Shown one piece after another: positions 1 to 7,760 of a stretch of 37,200 nt of DNA. The notes beneath the pieces were generated by a model that worked only from the letters and a program-made list of their open reading frames with translations, did no database searches and had not been told where the DNA came from. The stretch spans positions 1-37,200 of the forward strand of contig DATKNH010000045.1 of the NCBI GenBank assembly GCA_035541455.1, read 5' to 3'. Source of the stretch: Syntrophorhabdales bacterium. GTDB lineage: Bacteria > Desulfobacterota > Syntrophorhabdia > Syntrophorhabdales > WCHB1-27. Numbering within the stretch: the stretch's first letter is position 1; each line of letters opens with the position of its first letter. A program made the position numbers and the translations under genes.

Positions 1-786
1 CGCCAGGAATGGTCTTGAACGCAGCAGGACCACGTCAAGGATCGGATTCACCTGCTTCTTTTCATGGCCAAGAAAGAGAAAGACCAATGTAGCACTCGAC
101 GCAAGAAGGGCTGCGCCCAGCCAAGCAGAGCGGAGTGACAGGCTTTCGCCCATGAGGTTGAGGCCGAACATGAGCAGGAGTATCGCGGCGCTCATGAGCA
201 AGGCCCCCGCAATATCCACGCGAGGTCTCGAATAAAGTTTCGAGTCCCTCAGCAGAACCATGATCACGAGGAGCAATCCGATGCCTACCGGCAAGTTGAT
301 GTAAAAGATATAGCGCCATGAGTAACGGCTCACGATCCAGCCCCCTACGTTCGGACCGATGATCCCGCCTATCGGAAAAATACTGCTGAAGAGGCCGATG
401 GCCGTCTGGCGGCTCTCGGGGAAATAATCGCTGACCATCCCTGAGGCAGTGGGGAAAAAACTCGCCCCTCCTATGCCCTGAAAAAACCTGAAGGCGATGA
501 GCATGTAGATATTGACAGCAAAACCACATGCGAGAGAACTTCCCGTAAAGAAGAGGAGGGAAACAATAAACACCCTCTTGCGGCCGAAGGTATCACTCAG
601 GCTCCCGGCCAGCGGCGTAGCTATGGTGACGCCTATATAGTAGATGGATATCGTCCATCCGGCCCAGAGCACATTGGTATGCAACTCCCGCATGAAGTGT
701 GGGAAGGCAACGGCCACGGCTGTAGCGTCAACCATGTACATAAGAAGGCTCAAGCCGCCGGAGGCAAAAATTAAGTAACGCCGCAT
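1..786 (-). CDS. DHA2-family MFS drug exporter (EmrB/QacA type), 5' part
   Basis: The frame is open from an ATG at 786 to the window edge, giving the first 262 residues; the C-terminal half lies outside. It should be an inner-membrane proton-coupled efflux pump of the 14-TM EmrB/QacA type. Visible signatures are the motif A loop GSLSDTFGRKR between TM2 and TM3, and the motif C glycine/proline stretch PIGGIIGPNVGGWI in TM5, typical of antiporters. Hydrophobic segments alternate regularly through the visible part. No strong Shine-Dalgarno precedes the ATG, and the frame stays open upstream of it, so the start is not certain. It is transcribed in the same direction as the NicX-like gene, 129 bp away, but nothing links their functions. 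The substrate cannot be told from sequence. Confidence 0.85.
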   Translation of the reverse strand, partial: MRRYLIFASGGLSLLMYMVDATAVAVAFPHFMRELHTNVLWAGWTISIYYIGVTIATPLAGSLSDTFGRKRVFIVSLLFFTGSSLACGFAVNIYMLIAFRFFQGIGGASFFPTASGMVSDYFPESRQTAIGLFSSIFPIGGIIGPNVGGWIVSRYSWRYIFYINLPVGIGLLLVIMVLLRDSKLYSRPRVDIAGALLMSAAILLLMFGLNLMGESLSLRSAWLGAALLASSATLVFLFLGHEKKQVNPILDVVLLRSRPFLA

Positions 787-915
787 GAAATTCGAGTCTA
801 CTAAATTAGCCTGCCAATGGTCAACACACCAGAAGCAGATTGATATGACGGCAACGGTGACGCACGTCCGGACACGGCATCCATGAGTGAACTCAACGTA
901 TTCGGCAAAACGGAA

Positions 916-2076
916 TCAGTACGATCGGGGTGAAGGATCAAGCCCCGGCCTGCCCGGATATTTGGCTGCCACAGCGCGGACAGCCGGATGATCCAGTGCC
1001 GTGAGGTGACCGCGGTCATGAATCAGTACATCACCTGCGCGGAACGTTGCGTTCCTGATATCGCCGGTGCAGTGCATCCAATACGGATACGCAGCTGTAG
1101 CGGAGGGCGCGCCGATATGCACGTGTATGTTTGAGCTGTGAGAATGATCGATCAGGCGATGGTATATGATGTTCGGACATTGCTGAAGGCTGACGCCGGC
1201 CTGAGGATGGACGCCGAAATGCAGCGCATTGAAATCATACACCCCTTCACCTAGTCGTTCATGCATTTCTTTCAGGAATCTGCGCAGAGCATCCGCCTCA
1301 CCGTGACCGTCAATCCTGGTGATCCTGCAGTTCTCAATGGTCAACCTGATCGGTTTCTGGAAGTAGGGAGAGATGCCTATGTAGCGCGACCACCAGCTGA
1401 GCATCCTGTCAAAAACGAGAACCCCTGATACATCTCGCAGTCTTACTATCGGATGCACCCACTCAGGCCACGGCCGGTACGCACCTGCCTCTTCGCGCCT
1501 GATGGAGTAGCTCGTAAACCAGGGATGATTCGGGTGATACGGCGGATTGACAAAGCCTTCCAGATGCGTTCCGTTCTCGTCTGTGATCTGCCACGGGAGT
1601 CCCTCTTTGAAGGGAATGGAGGCCTGGTACCGGATCTCGCTCACCAGTTCGTAAGGTGTTTGAGCCCAGGCGGTGCACAGGAGAGGTGCGGTAACAGCGA
1701 AGTTGCGCACCATGAGCAGTTTCCTTTCCCACAGGAACTGCTTCAACTCGACCAGTTCTTCAAAGACGATGTCGAACGAGTTATTAATGAAGACGTCGGA
1801 GGCTGCGATGGCTGCCTTCACCACAGGTGGCAGCCGCCAGGCATGAGGCCTGGCCGGCTCATCTATCCATAGAACCAAAGCGTTCGCCCCTCGCGACTGC
1901 ACAGCAGCCTGAATCCACGACACGGCTTCTTCGTCAACAAGGTTGTCTCCCCCGTAGAGGCCGTCCAGATGCGCAAGCAGCAGCACCTCCTGTCCCGGAC
2001 GAATCTTTGCACAGTTATCCAGCAAGTCGTTAATAGCAATTGCGGCCCCTTTCGGAATGCCTTGTCTGGTAGACAT
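916..2076 (-). CDS. M29 aminopeptidase T / NicX (2,5-dihydroxypyridine dioxygenase)-like protein
   Basis: This 386-residue soluble protein belongs by overall pattern to the aminopeptidase T (M29) superfamily, which also contains the Fe(II) enzyme NicX, the 2,5-dihydroxypyridine 5,6-dioxygenase. The N-terminal part carries the family's stretch on a regulated nucleophile-poor fold (PGQEVLLLAHLDG). The C-terminal part has ALHFGVHPQAG followed by WMHCTGDIRNATF. In relatives the second stretch normally reads H-x-D before R-N-x-[TS]; here the aspartate position is threonine, so one metal ligand may be replaced. Start: ATG with GGAGGAT seven bases upstream. Downstream of it in the same direction is the MFS gene; upstream is a large inverted repeat. 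Dioxygenase versus peptidase or other activity cannot be decided; family placement is moderately sure. Confidence 0.6.
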   Translation of the reverse strand: MSTRQGIPKGAAIAINDLLDNCAKIRPGQEVLLLAHLDGLYGGDNLVDEEAVSWIQAAVQSRGANALVLWIDEPARPHAWRLPPVVKAAIAASDVFINNSFDIVFEELVELKQFLWERKLLMVRNFAVTAPLLCTAWAQTPYELVSEIRYQASIPFKEGLPWQITDENGTHLEGFVNPPYHPNHPWFTSYSIRREEAGAYRPWPEWVHPIVRLRDVSGVLVFDRMLSWWSRYIGISPYFQKPIRLTIENCRITRIDGHGEADALRRFLKEMHERLGEGVYDFNALHFGVHPQAGVSLQQCPNIIYHRLIDHSHSSNIHVHIGAPSATAAYPYWMHCTGDIRNATFRAGDVLIHDRGHLTALDHPAVRAVAAKYPGRPGLDPSPRSY

Positions 2077-2109
2077 GATCGAATCCTCCGCAAAGAACAG
2101 ACCGCTTCG

Positions 2110-2272
2110 CTTGGACGACCGCTCGTCTTGCTCGCTAGGACGATGGACGATCGCCTTCGGCTAGGACGAGGGACGATTGGTCCTTCAGTATCTCTGGTCC
2201 GAGTGCAGCGGTCATCCCAGTCCGCTACTGGCGGACGGTCGTCCTAGCGAATGGAATGAGCGGTCGTCCAAG
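2110..2272. repeat. Nested inverted repeat with reiterated GGACGA units
   Basis: Perfect 15-bp arms lie at 2110-2124 (CTTGGACGACCGCTC) and 2258-2272. Nested inside are second 10-bp arms at 2132-2141 (TCGCTAGGAC) and 2241-2250. Between them GGACGA or GGACGAT recurs several times. It fills most of the gap between the NicX-like gene and the dehydratase-like gene. A related but less regular GGACGACCG/CTAGGACGA stretch lies at 5941-6013. No ORF of its own is credible. It may be a REP/MITE-like element or encode a long RNA hairpin. Confidence 0.75.
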
Positions 2273-2297
2273 CCACACTATACGTGGCGGTCGATCT

Positions 2298-3731
2298 TCA
2301 CTTCGTAATTCCTGCCAACCGCTTTGCCGCCTTTTTCTTCCTGTTCAGGTCTGTTTCGCGGTAGATCGTTACCCGGTGCGCCTCAGGTGAGCCGCCTCCG
2401 TGAATGTCCGAAATCGTATCGGCGCTCTCCAGGGCCATCTTCTCCACCAGCCTGTACATCTTGACGCGGTCCTCCACGGACCCGCCGTTAGAGGCTTTCA
2501 GGTATTTCTTCAAGAGTCCGCCCACCTCGGGGTTCTGGAAATCCCTGTCGGATGGAAGGTCTGCCACGAAGCCGCCTGATACGTCGATCATGAGCCTGAT
2601 GGCTTCGGCGAGTTCCTTGCCCTCATGCAGCTTCGATGCATTGGCAAGCACCGTGTCGATATAGTAGGTACCGGACGGCTGTTTCTTCCCTTCATAGGAC
2701 GCTGCGAGGCAGCAGGCGTAGAGTGTCTCTGCCCGGTGGATCATGTCGATAACCTTCTGTTTGTGGTGACTCACTTTAGCAGTGCCGTTATAGTCCATCA
2801 ACGTGAGTGCCGCGCCGATCATGCAGTCGATCTTTCCGGATTTGCATCCGCCGTGGCTTTGGCGGTGCAGGGAAGAGAACTTCACAACCATGTCCTGTGC
2901 AAACTCGGTTTCGCCGCACATAAAGACACGCTCCCACGGGACAAAGACATCGTCGAAAATCAGCGTGGGGCAGTACTTGGAATAGAGCGTGTTGCCCACG
3001 TCACATCCATCCAGTTCGCGCATATCGAGGGTTGATCTTCCGACGACGTGAATCAGGCCTTTTGTGTCCGAAGGCACTGAGAACGAGACCGCGTAATCCG
3101 TGTCTTCCTTTCCCATGGCGCGGGTAGGAAGCACGATGATTTCATGCGATGAGAGAGAGCCTGTCTGGTGGGCCTTTGCTCCCCTCACGACGATGCCGTC
3201 CTTCCTGCGTTCAACCACGTGGAGATACATATCTTTGTCAGGTTGCTCGGTAGGCCCCAGCGAGCGATCGCCCTTTACGTCGGTTACGCCGGCATTTGCT
3301 GCGAGATCGTTCTTCTGTACATATTTCAGAAATTCAATAAAGCGATCGTTGTAGTTGGTGCCGTGCTTCTTGTCGATGTCATAGGTCACGATCGAGAGCG
3401 TGGAAAGACAGTCGAGGCCTGTGCACCGCTGGTGGCACGTACCTACGTAGTTACCGAGTGCTCGGTTCACTTTCACGCGCGCCACCAGGTCTTCAATGCT
3501 GGCGGGGGGTAGAGTAAACCTGTTTACCTGCTCATTGATCAAGGGGCTCACGGTGACCACCAGGTCACGGAACTGACCCTCGGCAACTTCGTACGTTGCT
3601 GCTGTAGCTTCTATACCAGCGCGAAGACGGGGGTTGTCCACCACATTTGTGACACGCTCTCCGAACATATACGCCGTCGGTTTGAGAGCCCGAATCGATT
3701 CGATGTATTCCGCTTTTGTCTTAAGACCCAT
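2298..3731 (-). CDS. 4-hydroxybutyryl-CoA dehydratase / vinylacetyl-CoA isomerase family flavoprotein
   Basis: This 477-residue protein of the 4-hydroxyphenylacetate-3-hydroxylase superfamily most resembles AbfD, the FAD- and [4Fe-4S]-containing 4-hydroxybutyryl-CoA dehydratase. All four cluster ligands known in AbfD have counterparts: C99 and C103 in GTCHQRC, and H289 and C296 in HRQSHGGCK (AbfD C99, C103, H292, C299). K297 and T190 match AbfD K300 and T190. The residue matching AbfD Y296 is histidine (H293), so substrate or reaction may differ. A flavin monooxygenase would lack the cysteines, so that reading is unlikely. The ATG at 3731 is preceded by GGAGGTAGC; an earlier start would add 27 poor residues. 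The gene follows a GntR regulator gene and faces the CoA-ligase-like pair across a divergent control region. The true substrate, an acyl-CoA, is inferred. Confidence 0.85.
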   Translation of the reverse strand: MGLKTKAEYIESIRALKPTAYMFGERVTNVVDNPRLRAGIEATAATYEVAEGQFRDLVVTVSPLINEQVNRFTLPPASIEDLVARVKVNRALGNYVGTCHQRCTGLDCLSTLSIVTYDIDKKHGTNYNDRFIEFLKYVQKNDLAANAGVTDVKGDRSLGPTEQPDKDMYLHVVERRKDGIVVRGAKAHQTGSLSSHEIIVLPTRAMGKEDTDYAVSFSVPSDTKGLIHVVGRSTLDMRELDGCDVGNTLYSKYCPTLIFDDVFVPWERVFMCGETEFAQDMVVKFSSLHRQSHGGCKSGKIDCMIGAALTLMDYNGTAKVSHHKQKVIDMIHRAETLYACCLAASYEGKKQPSGTYYIDTVLANASKLHEGKELAEAIRLMIDVSGGFVADLPSDRDFQNPEVGGLLKKYLKASNGGSVEDRVKMYRLVEKMALESADTISDIHGGGSPEAHRVTIYRETDLNRKKKAAKRLAGITK

Positions 3732-3856
3732 GCTGCTACCTCCTCTTATTATGATGATGCGATAAAGCGAAGAAGTGTGGAAGCGGAACTGCCAGACATT
3801 TCCGTTGGTCATTCCGCATATTCGCTTCCTCCCGTCCTCACTTCAACTTCTCCTGG

Positions 3857-4552
3857 TTAAAATTCCGCCCTTTCCTGCTCGGCGAGCATCTTCCGGACGC
3901 TCGTCAGGACCTGCACCTTTACGTTGGTAACATGGTTCTTCAGCACGCTCTGCGCCCTCTCAACACTGCGCACGGCGACGGTGTCATATATCTCCTGATG
4001 CTCCTGATCCGTCGCGGTAAGCGATGTCCTGGGGAGGTTGCTGTACTTCAGGAAAAGAATATCAAAGAGGTTCTCAAGGATGCGAATCTGCGTCTCCCTT
4101 CCCGAAAGCGACGCCAGCGTCAGGTGAAATTCCCTGTTCTTAAACAGCCTGTCTTTGAGAAACAGCTCCCGTTCTGCCGCCTGGTGCGCGTGCAAGGCCG
4201 CTTTCAGTGTGCTGAGACTCTCCTTGTTGAGATTTTGTATGGTGGCCCGGAGAAGCGATGGCTCAATGAGCTCCCGCATCTCGTAGATCTCTTCGATCTC
4301 CTTGATACTGAAAGGAGTCATGTAAAACCCCCGGTTCGGCTCGTGGGCTACGAAACTGAGAAGCTCAAGCCGTTTCAGTGCCTGGATGATCGGTGTAGGG
4401 CTGAGGTGTAATTTTTCTGCAAGGTCCCGGTAGGCGATTTTCTGCCCGGGCACAAGCTCTCTCGTATAGATCATGCGCCTGATGCCCTGATAGGCAAGCT
4501 GGCTGGAGTCCTCCGCCTGCTTACCGCTTTTTTCCCTCTTTTTCTGCGCCAT
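3857..4552 (-). CDS. GntR-family transcriptional regulator (FadR/FCD subfamily)
   Basis: The product is about 231 residues: a basic N-terminal tail (KKREKSGK), a winged helix-turn-helix with recognition-helix region LHLSPTPIIQALKRLE, and an all-helical FCD ligand-binding domain in the C-terminal two-thirds (EIEEIYEMRELIEPSLLR and NREFHLTLASLSGR are typical). FCD domains bind organic acids, often through a metal. I chose the ATG at 4552, which has AGGGTG nine bases upstream; a GTG three codons earlier has no SD. It lies between the dehydratase-like gene (same strand) and the divergent sucC/sucD-like pair, so it probably controls both. Its own promoter overlaps an AT-rich inverted repeat, consistent with autoregulation. 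Confidence 0.9.
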   Translation of the reverse strand: MAQKKREKSGKQAEDSSQLAYQGIRRMIYTRELVPGQKIAYRDLAEKLHLSPTPIIQALKRLELLSFVAHEPNRGFYMTPFSIKEIEEIYEMRELIEPSLLRATIQNLNKESLSTLKAALHAHQAAERELFLKDRLFKNREFHLTLASLSGRETQIRILENLFDILFLKYSNLPRTSLTATDQEHQEIYDTVAVRSVERAQSVLKNHVTNVKVQVLTSVRKMLAEQERAEF

Positions 4553-4589
4553 TTTTCGCACCCTGTCGGTTTTTTCTTATGCCCGGCTT

Positions 4590-4618
4590 ATTGTACAAAA
4601 ATTAAATTAAATTTGCAA
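4590..4618 (-). promoter_or_regulatory. Predicted sigma-70 promoter of the GntR gene
   Basis: On the minus strand TTGCAA (4613-4618), a 17-bp spacer and TACAAT (4590-4595) stand about 40 bp upstream of the GntR start. The spacer is almost purely A/T. Confidence 0.5.
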
Positions 4619-4628
4619 TTAAATTTTT
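4597..4628. promoter_or_regulatory. AT-rich imperfect inverted repeat, candidate GntR operator
   Basis: Arms 4597-4608 (AAAAATTAAATT) and 4617-4628 (AATTAAATTTTT) match at 11 of 12 positions when one is reverse-complemented. The repeat overlaps the -35 element and spacer of the GntR promoter and lies upstream of the divergent promoter at 4689. Position and symmetry suit a dimeric repressor; binding by the local GntR protein is inference. Confidence 0.4.
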
Positions 4629-4688
4629 GCCCATATATCTTGTCGAGTATCGTGCCCATATACCAAATCAAATATCTGATTATTTTCG

Positions 4689-4717
4689 TTGACATGCGCT
4701 TGCAGCAGTTTTATACT
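4689..4717 (+). promoter_or_regulatory. Strong predicted sigma-70 promoter for the sucC/sucD-like genes
   Basis: A consensus TTGACA (4689-4694), exactly 17 bp, then TATACT (4712-4717). It lies 70 bp upstream of the sucC-like ATG. TGCATGCGCTGCA-like sequence overlaps and follows the -10 box and might be a further binding site. Confidence 0.7.
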
Positions 4718-4786
4718 TGCATGCGCTGCACATCGAGTGCAGAACGTGACTACGCTGTACAAAACAATATAAAGGAAAAGACCCTC

Positions 4787-5929
4787 ATGAGACTCCACGA
4801 ATACGAGGCGTTGGATATCTTTGAACAGAACCGCATCCCCGTGCCTCACCGCGGCCTTGCTACGACCATGCACGAGGCCCTCCAGGTTGCCGGCGAAATA
4901 GGATACCCGGTCATGTTGAAGGCCCAGGTTCTCGTGGGCGGTCGGGGCCTCGCAGGTGGGATAAGGACTGCATCGACGCCCGACGAACTTAAAGACGTGG
5001 CTGAAGAGCTGCTCAGTTCGGACATCAAAGGCCTTCCGGTGAGAAAAATACTCGTCTGCGAAAAAGCAGAGATCGCGCGAGAGCTTTATCTGGGTATCAC
5101 CATAGACGGTTACTCGGGCAGACCGGTGATCGTGGTCAGCACGGAAGGCGGGGTGCTGATCGAAGAGACAGCACAAACGGCGCCTGAAAAGATAGCAGCG
5201 ATCCACATCGATCCCTCGTTCGGCTATTATCCTTATCAGGCGCGCTCGCTCCTGCGCATGTTGGGGCTGAAACAACAGCTCATCGCGCCCTGGAGCGATG
5301 TCATAGGCCAGCTGTACGACATTGCTCTACGTTACGAGGCGCTTATCGCAGAGATCAACCCGCTGGTCGTGCTTCCGAACGGCGGCCTGCTAGCCGTTGA
5401 TGCTGTGCTTGAGATAGACGACTCTGCCCTCTCCAGAATCCGTCGATCATTGCCGGATCGCGCTGAACGCATCGAGAACCCTCTGGAGCGCAGGGGCCGG
5501 GAGATCGGTGTGACCTACGTAGACCTCGAAGGAGACATCGGCATTATCTCTTCGGGCGCAGGTCTTGGCATGGCTTCTATGGATATCATCGGGCAGAAGA
5601 TGAAACCCGCCAATTTCTTAGAAACGGGGGGAGGCATCACCGCAGACCTCCTGTACAAATGCATGCAACTCGTTATGATGAAACCTGACCTGCGCGCTAT
5701 TTTTATTAATGTGTACGGCGGCATCAACCCGATCCACGAGGGTGCAAAGGGCGTGGCGCGCTACATTGCCGAACACAAGGTCAAGATTCCTATTGTTGCA
5801 AAGGCCTTGGGCAACCACCAGGAAGAAACCTGGGAGATACTGCGCGCCGCAGGCGTTCACGTGGTAACAGAAGCCGCGACGGAGAAAGCAGTTGAGAAGC
5901 TTTACGAGCTTGTAGGCCCGGCGAAGTAA
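4787..5929 (+). CDS. sucC: Succinyl-CoA synthetase beta-subunit-like ATP-grasp CoA ligase
   Basis: The product has 380 residues, close to the usual 388 for SucC. It has an N-terminal ATP-grasp domain with KAQVLVGGRGLAGG near residue 45 and the metal-site segment EINPL, and a C-terminal CoA-ligase domain with YVDLEGDIGIISSGAGL, KPANFLETGGG and the NVYGGIN power-helix region. Such proteins join an organic acid to CoA with ATP or GTP (succinate, malate or related acids) and work as a heterotetramer with the alpha subunit. The ATG at 4787 has AAGGAAAAG upstream; an earlier in-frame start would extend into the promoter. The alpha-like gene follows after 302 bp rather than the usual few bases, with a dispersed repeat between them. 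Context with an acyl-CoA dehydratase homologue and a GntR regulator suggests a dedicated CoA-activating role rather than the TCA cycle; the acid is unknown. Confidence 0.85.
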   Translation: MRLHEYEALDIFEQNRIPVPHRGLATTMHEALQVAGEIGYPVMLKAQVLVGGRGLAGGIRTASTPDELKDVAEELLSSDIKGLPVRKILVCEKAEIARELYLGITIDGYSGRPVIVVSTEGGVLIEETAQTAPEKIAAIHIDPSFGYYPYQARSLLRMLGLKQQLIAPWSDVIGQLYDIALRYEALIAEINPLVVLPNGGLLAVDAVLEIDDSALSRIRRSLPDRAERIENPLERRGREIGVTYVDLEGDIGIISSGAGLGMASMDIIGQKMKPANFLETGGGITADLLYKCMQLVMMKPDLRAIFINVYGGINPIHEGAKGVARYIAEHKVKIPIVAKALGNHQEETWEILRAAGVHVVTEAATEKAVEKLYELVGPAK

Positions 5930-5935
5930 GACTCA

Positions 5936-6013
5936 CGGGACGTGGGACGACCGCTTCCACCCTTGCGGGTACCTAGCGGGCTAGGACGACCGCGCCCCGC
6001 GCCGGGACGAGGG
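5936..6013. repeat. GC-rich degenerate repeat related to the 2110-2272 element
   Basis: GGGACGACCG, CTAGGACGACCG and GGGACGAGGG recur here, together with a CCCTTGCGGGT palindrome half. The units match those in the inverted repeat at 2110-2272. With the 141-bp repeat that follows, it fills the 302-bp gap between the two CoA-ligase subunit genes. No protein-coding signal is seen. Confidence 0.5.
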
Positions 6014-6040
6014 ATAAAAAAGTAGCAAAAAGGTTTTATT

Positions 6041-6181
6041 GCGAGCGAAGCGAGCTTCGCTCGGAGGCGCCAGGCTGGGTTTGATGGATTTCTGGACGCC
6101 AGGTCATCGGGACTCCGATATAGTACTGGCGTACATGGAGGAGTCACGGTGATCGCAGCAACGACGAAAGGCGCAAACCCT
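6041..6181 (+). repeat. Dispersed 141-bp repeat, copy 1
   Basis: This stretch matches 19472-19612 in the same orientation with nine mismatches and no gaps by eye (about 94% identity). It begins with GCGAGCGAAGCGAGC and ends within GGCGCAAACCCTA. In both places it sits just upstream of a coding gene read in the same direction. It contains a conserved GGAGG followed by a GTG or ATG codon. Identity drops abruptly at both ends, as for a mobile or recombined cassette. Confidence 0.85.
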
Positions 6182-6235
6182 AACGCTGGCGGCTCCGAGC
6201 GAACATACCGAGAAAAGAAAGCGAGAAAAAAGTGA
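6149..6235 (+). CDS. Possible 28-residue leader peptide overlapping the sucD-like start
   Basis: GTG at 6149 follows GGAGG by about seven bases and opens a frame of 28 codons that ends in TGA overlapping the GTG of the next gene (GTGA). The peptide begins VIAATTKGANP and ends in a lysine/arginine-rich tail (REKKARKK). The first eleven codons and the SD are conserved in repeat copy 2, but the remainder is not, and there the frame overlaps the next gene further. Translation to re-initiate at the sucD-like gene is possible. It may equally be a chance frame inside the repeat. Confidence 0.3.
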   Translation: MIAATTKGANPNAGGSERTYREKKARKK

Positions 6236-7104
6236 GCATACTGATTGACGACTCAACCAGAGTAATAGTCCAAGGCATAACAGGACGCATCGGCAGCGTC
6301 CAGACTCACTGGATGATCGAGTACGGGACCAGAGTTGTTGGCGGCGTAACGCCGGGCAAAGGCGGCACCACGGTCGAGGGCGTTCCCGTCTTCGACAGCG
6401 TTGCAGAGGCCGTCAGGGAAACAGGCGCGAACGCGTCTGTCTTTTTTGTACCGGCGGCCTTTGTGCTCGACGCGTTTCTTGAAACCGTCGACGCCGGCAT
6501 CAAGCTCATCGTCATTGTGCCCGAATTTATCCCGGTCAAGGACGTGTTGAGAATGCGCAGCTATGCGATTGAAAAAGGCGTGTTTGCCCTCGGACCCACA
6601 ACCCCCGGCATCCTTGTCCCGGGAAAAGGAAAGATGGGCATCATGCCCGCATCTCTTTTTGCACCGGGGCGCGTGGGCATAATCTCGCGGAGCGGAACCT
6701 TGTCGTACGAGTTTGCCGGGATTCTCTCGCAGAGCAATGTAGGACAAAGTGCTGTGGTCGGCATGGGCGCGGACCCTGTTGTTCTGCGCAATCTGGCGGA
6801 CATACTGGAGCTCTTCCAGGAAGACGAGGGCACAGATGCAGTAATCATCGTCGGAGAAGTCGGCGGGGAGCAGGAGGAGAAGGCTGCCGGCTTTATAGCG
6901 CGGAAAATGACAAAGCCGGTAGCAGCCTACATCGCAGGCCGCTACTCACCGCAGGGAAAGCGAATGGGCCATGCGGGCGCAATCGTGCGCGGCACAGAAG
7001 GGACGGTAGACGGGAAGCATGAAGCGTTACGCGAGGCTCGCGTTGAAGTGCTCGAAACCCCGGTGCATGTGGCGGATTGGGCAAGAAGGAATAAGCTCAG
7101 GTAG
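6232..7104 (+). CDS. sucD: Succinyl-CoA synthetase alpha-subunit-like CoA ligase
   Basis: The 290-residue product matches SucD in length and plan: an N-terminal CoA-binding Rossmann domain (VIVQGITGRIGS), then a ligase domain with VGIISRSGTLSYE, and the phosphohistidine loop GHAGAIVRG near residue 245. The usual GPNCPG segment reads GPTTPG here, so the conserved cysteine and asparagine are missing; this is seen in divergent paralogues and may reflect another acid substrate. The GTG start at 6232 overlaps the stop of a small upstream frame. It should pair with the beta-like subunit encoded 302 bp upstream. Malate- or other acid-CoA ligase activity is an alternative to succinyl-CoA synthetase. 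Confidence 0.85.
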   Translation: MSILIDDSTRVIVQGITGRIGSVQTHWMIEYGTRVVGGVTPGKGGTTVEGVPVFDSVAEAVRETGANASVFFVPAAFVLDAFLETVDAGIKLIVIVPEFIPVKDVLRMRSYAIEKGVFALGPTTPGILVPGKGKMGIMPASLFAPGRVGIISRSGTLSYEFAGILSQSNVGQSAVVGMGADPVVLRNLADILELFQEDEGTDAVIIVGEVGGEQEEKAAGFIARKMTKPVAAYIAGRYSPQGKRMGHAGAIVRGTEGTVDGKHEALREARVEVLETPVHVADWARRNKLR

Positions 7105-7193
7105 GACCGGTTTACCTTCAAACGCCTCATCACTTGGATACGGGTGCTTTCTTGCTCAATCCCCAGATGTTTGAATTCTGCGCGGGTGTTACT

Positions 7194-7709
7194 TCATTTT
7201 TTGTCCGAGGCGATTTTCTCTTCGAATTCCTTCCAGAATTCCTCGTCAGGCTTGCGCCAGTACGGACCCATTGACTTGCTGAAGAGCCCCTCAATCCCCT
7301 TCAAGGCACGCCTCCAGACAGCACCGTATTCATAGGTCAGCACATCTTCCAGAAATGGGACTACTGCGCCGAGTCGTTCTTTAGGAAGATAGGCCCTGGC
7401 GCCGAGTTCTATCGACTTCTTGAGGGATTCGGGTGAGAGGGCGTGCGCCGTGAGCATAACAGTCGGAATGGGGTACGGTCGCTTCACGGCCAGTTGCAAG
7501 AGGTCGAAACCCCTGACGCCCATGATATCAAGGATAACCAGATCGTATGTCCACGATGTGAGCAGCTCAACCGCTTTCTCGTAAGAAGTGGCCGTGTCGA
7601 GCGTGCACGTCGGGGCAGCAGCCTCAATCTCCTCTTTCAATACTTCCAGAATGTCCTGCTCGTCGTCCACAGCCAGGATTCTTTTATTGTTCAAGACTGA
7701 TTCGGCCAT
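7194..7709 (-). CDS. Single-domain response regulator with C-terminal tail
   Basis: The 171-residue product has a receiver domain over about residues 8-125: acidic pair in AVDDEQD, phospho-acceptor aspartate in DLVILDIMG, threonine in MLTAHAL and the conserved lysine in YLPKERL. The last 50 residues are charged and aromatic (YWRKPDEEFWKEFEE) and contain no DNA-binding domain that I recognise. It probably relays phosphate or controls a partner protein. The ATG at 7709 is preceded by GGAGGAG; a longer frame to 7760 would start in the promoter region. No histidine kinase gene is adjacent. It ends tail-to-tail with the sucD-like gene, 89 bp away. Confidence 0.85.
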   Translation of the reverse strand: MAESVLNNKRILAVDDEQDILEVLKEEIEAAAPTCTLDTATSYEKAVELLTSWTYDLVILDIMGVRGFDLLQLAVKRPYPIPTVMLTAHALSPESLKKSIELGARAYLPKERLGAVVPFLEDVLTYEYGAVWRRALKGIEGLFSKSMGPYWRKPDEEFWKEFEEKIASDKK

Positions 7710-7760
7710 GCTGCTCCTCCTTCCTCGGTGCAGAGTGTAGAATTTACGCTCATTTACCAT

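Noticed and set aside
4613-4786. N-terminal extension of the sucC-like protein
   Set aside because: The extension would contain the consensus promoter, is unlike SucC, and a good ATG with SD lies at 4787.
4619-5275. 218-codon open frame on the minus strand
   Set aside because: It is antisense to the sucC-like gene and its promoter; no motif or SD supports it.
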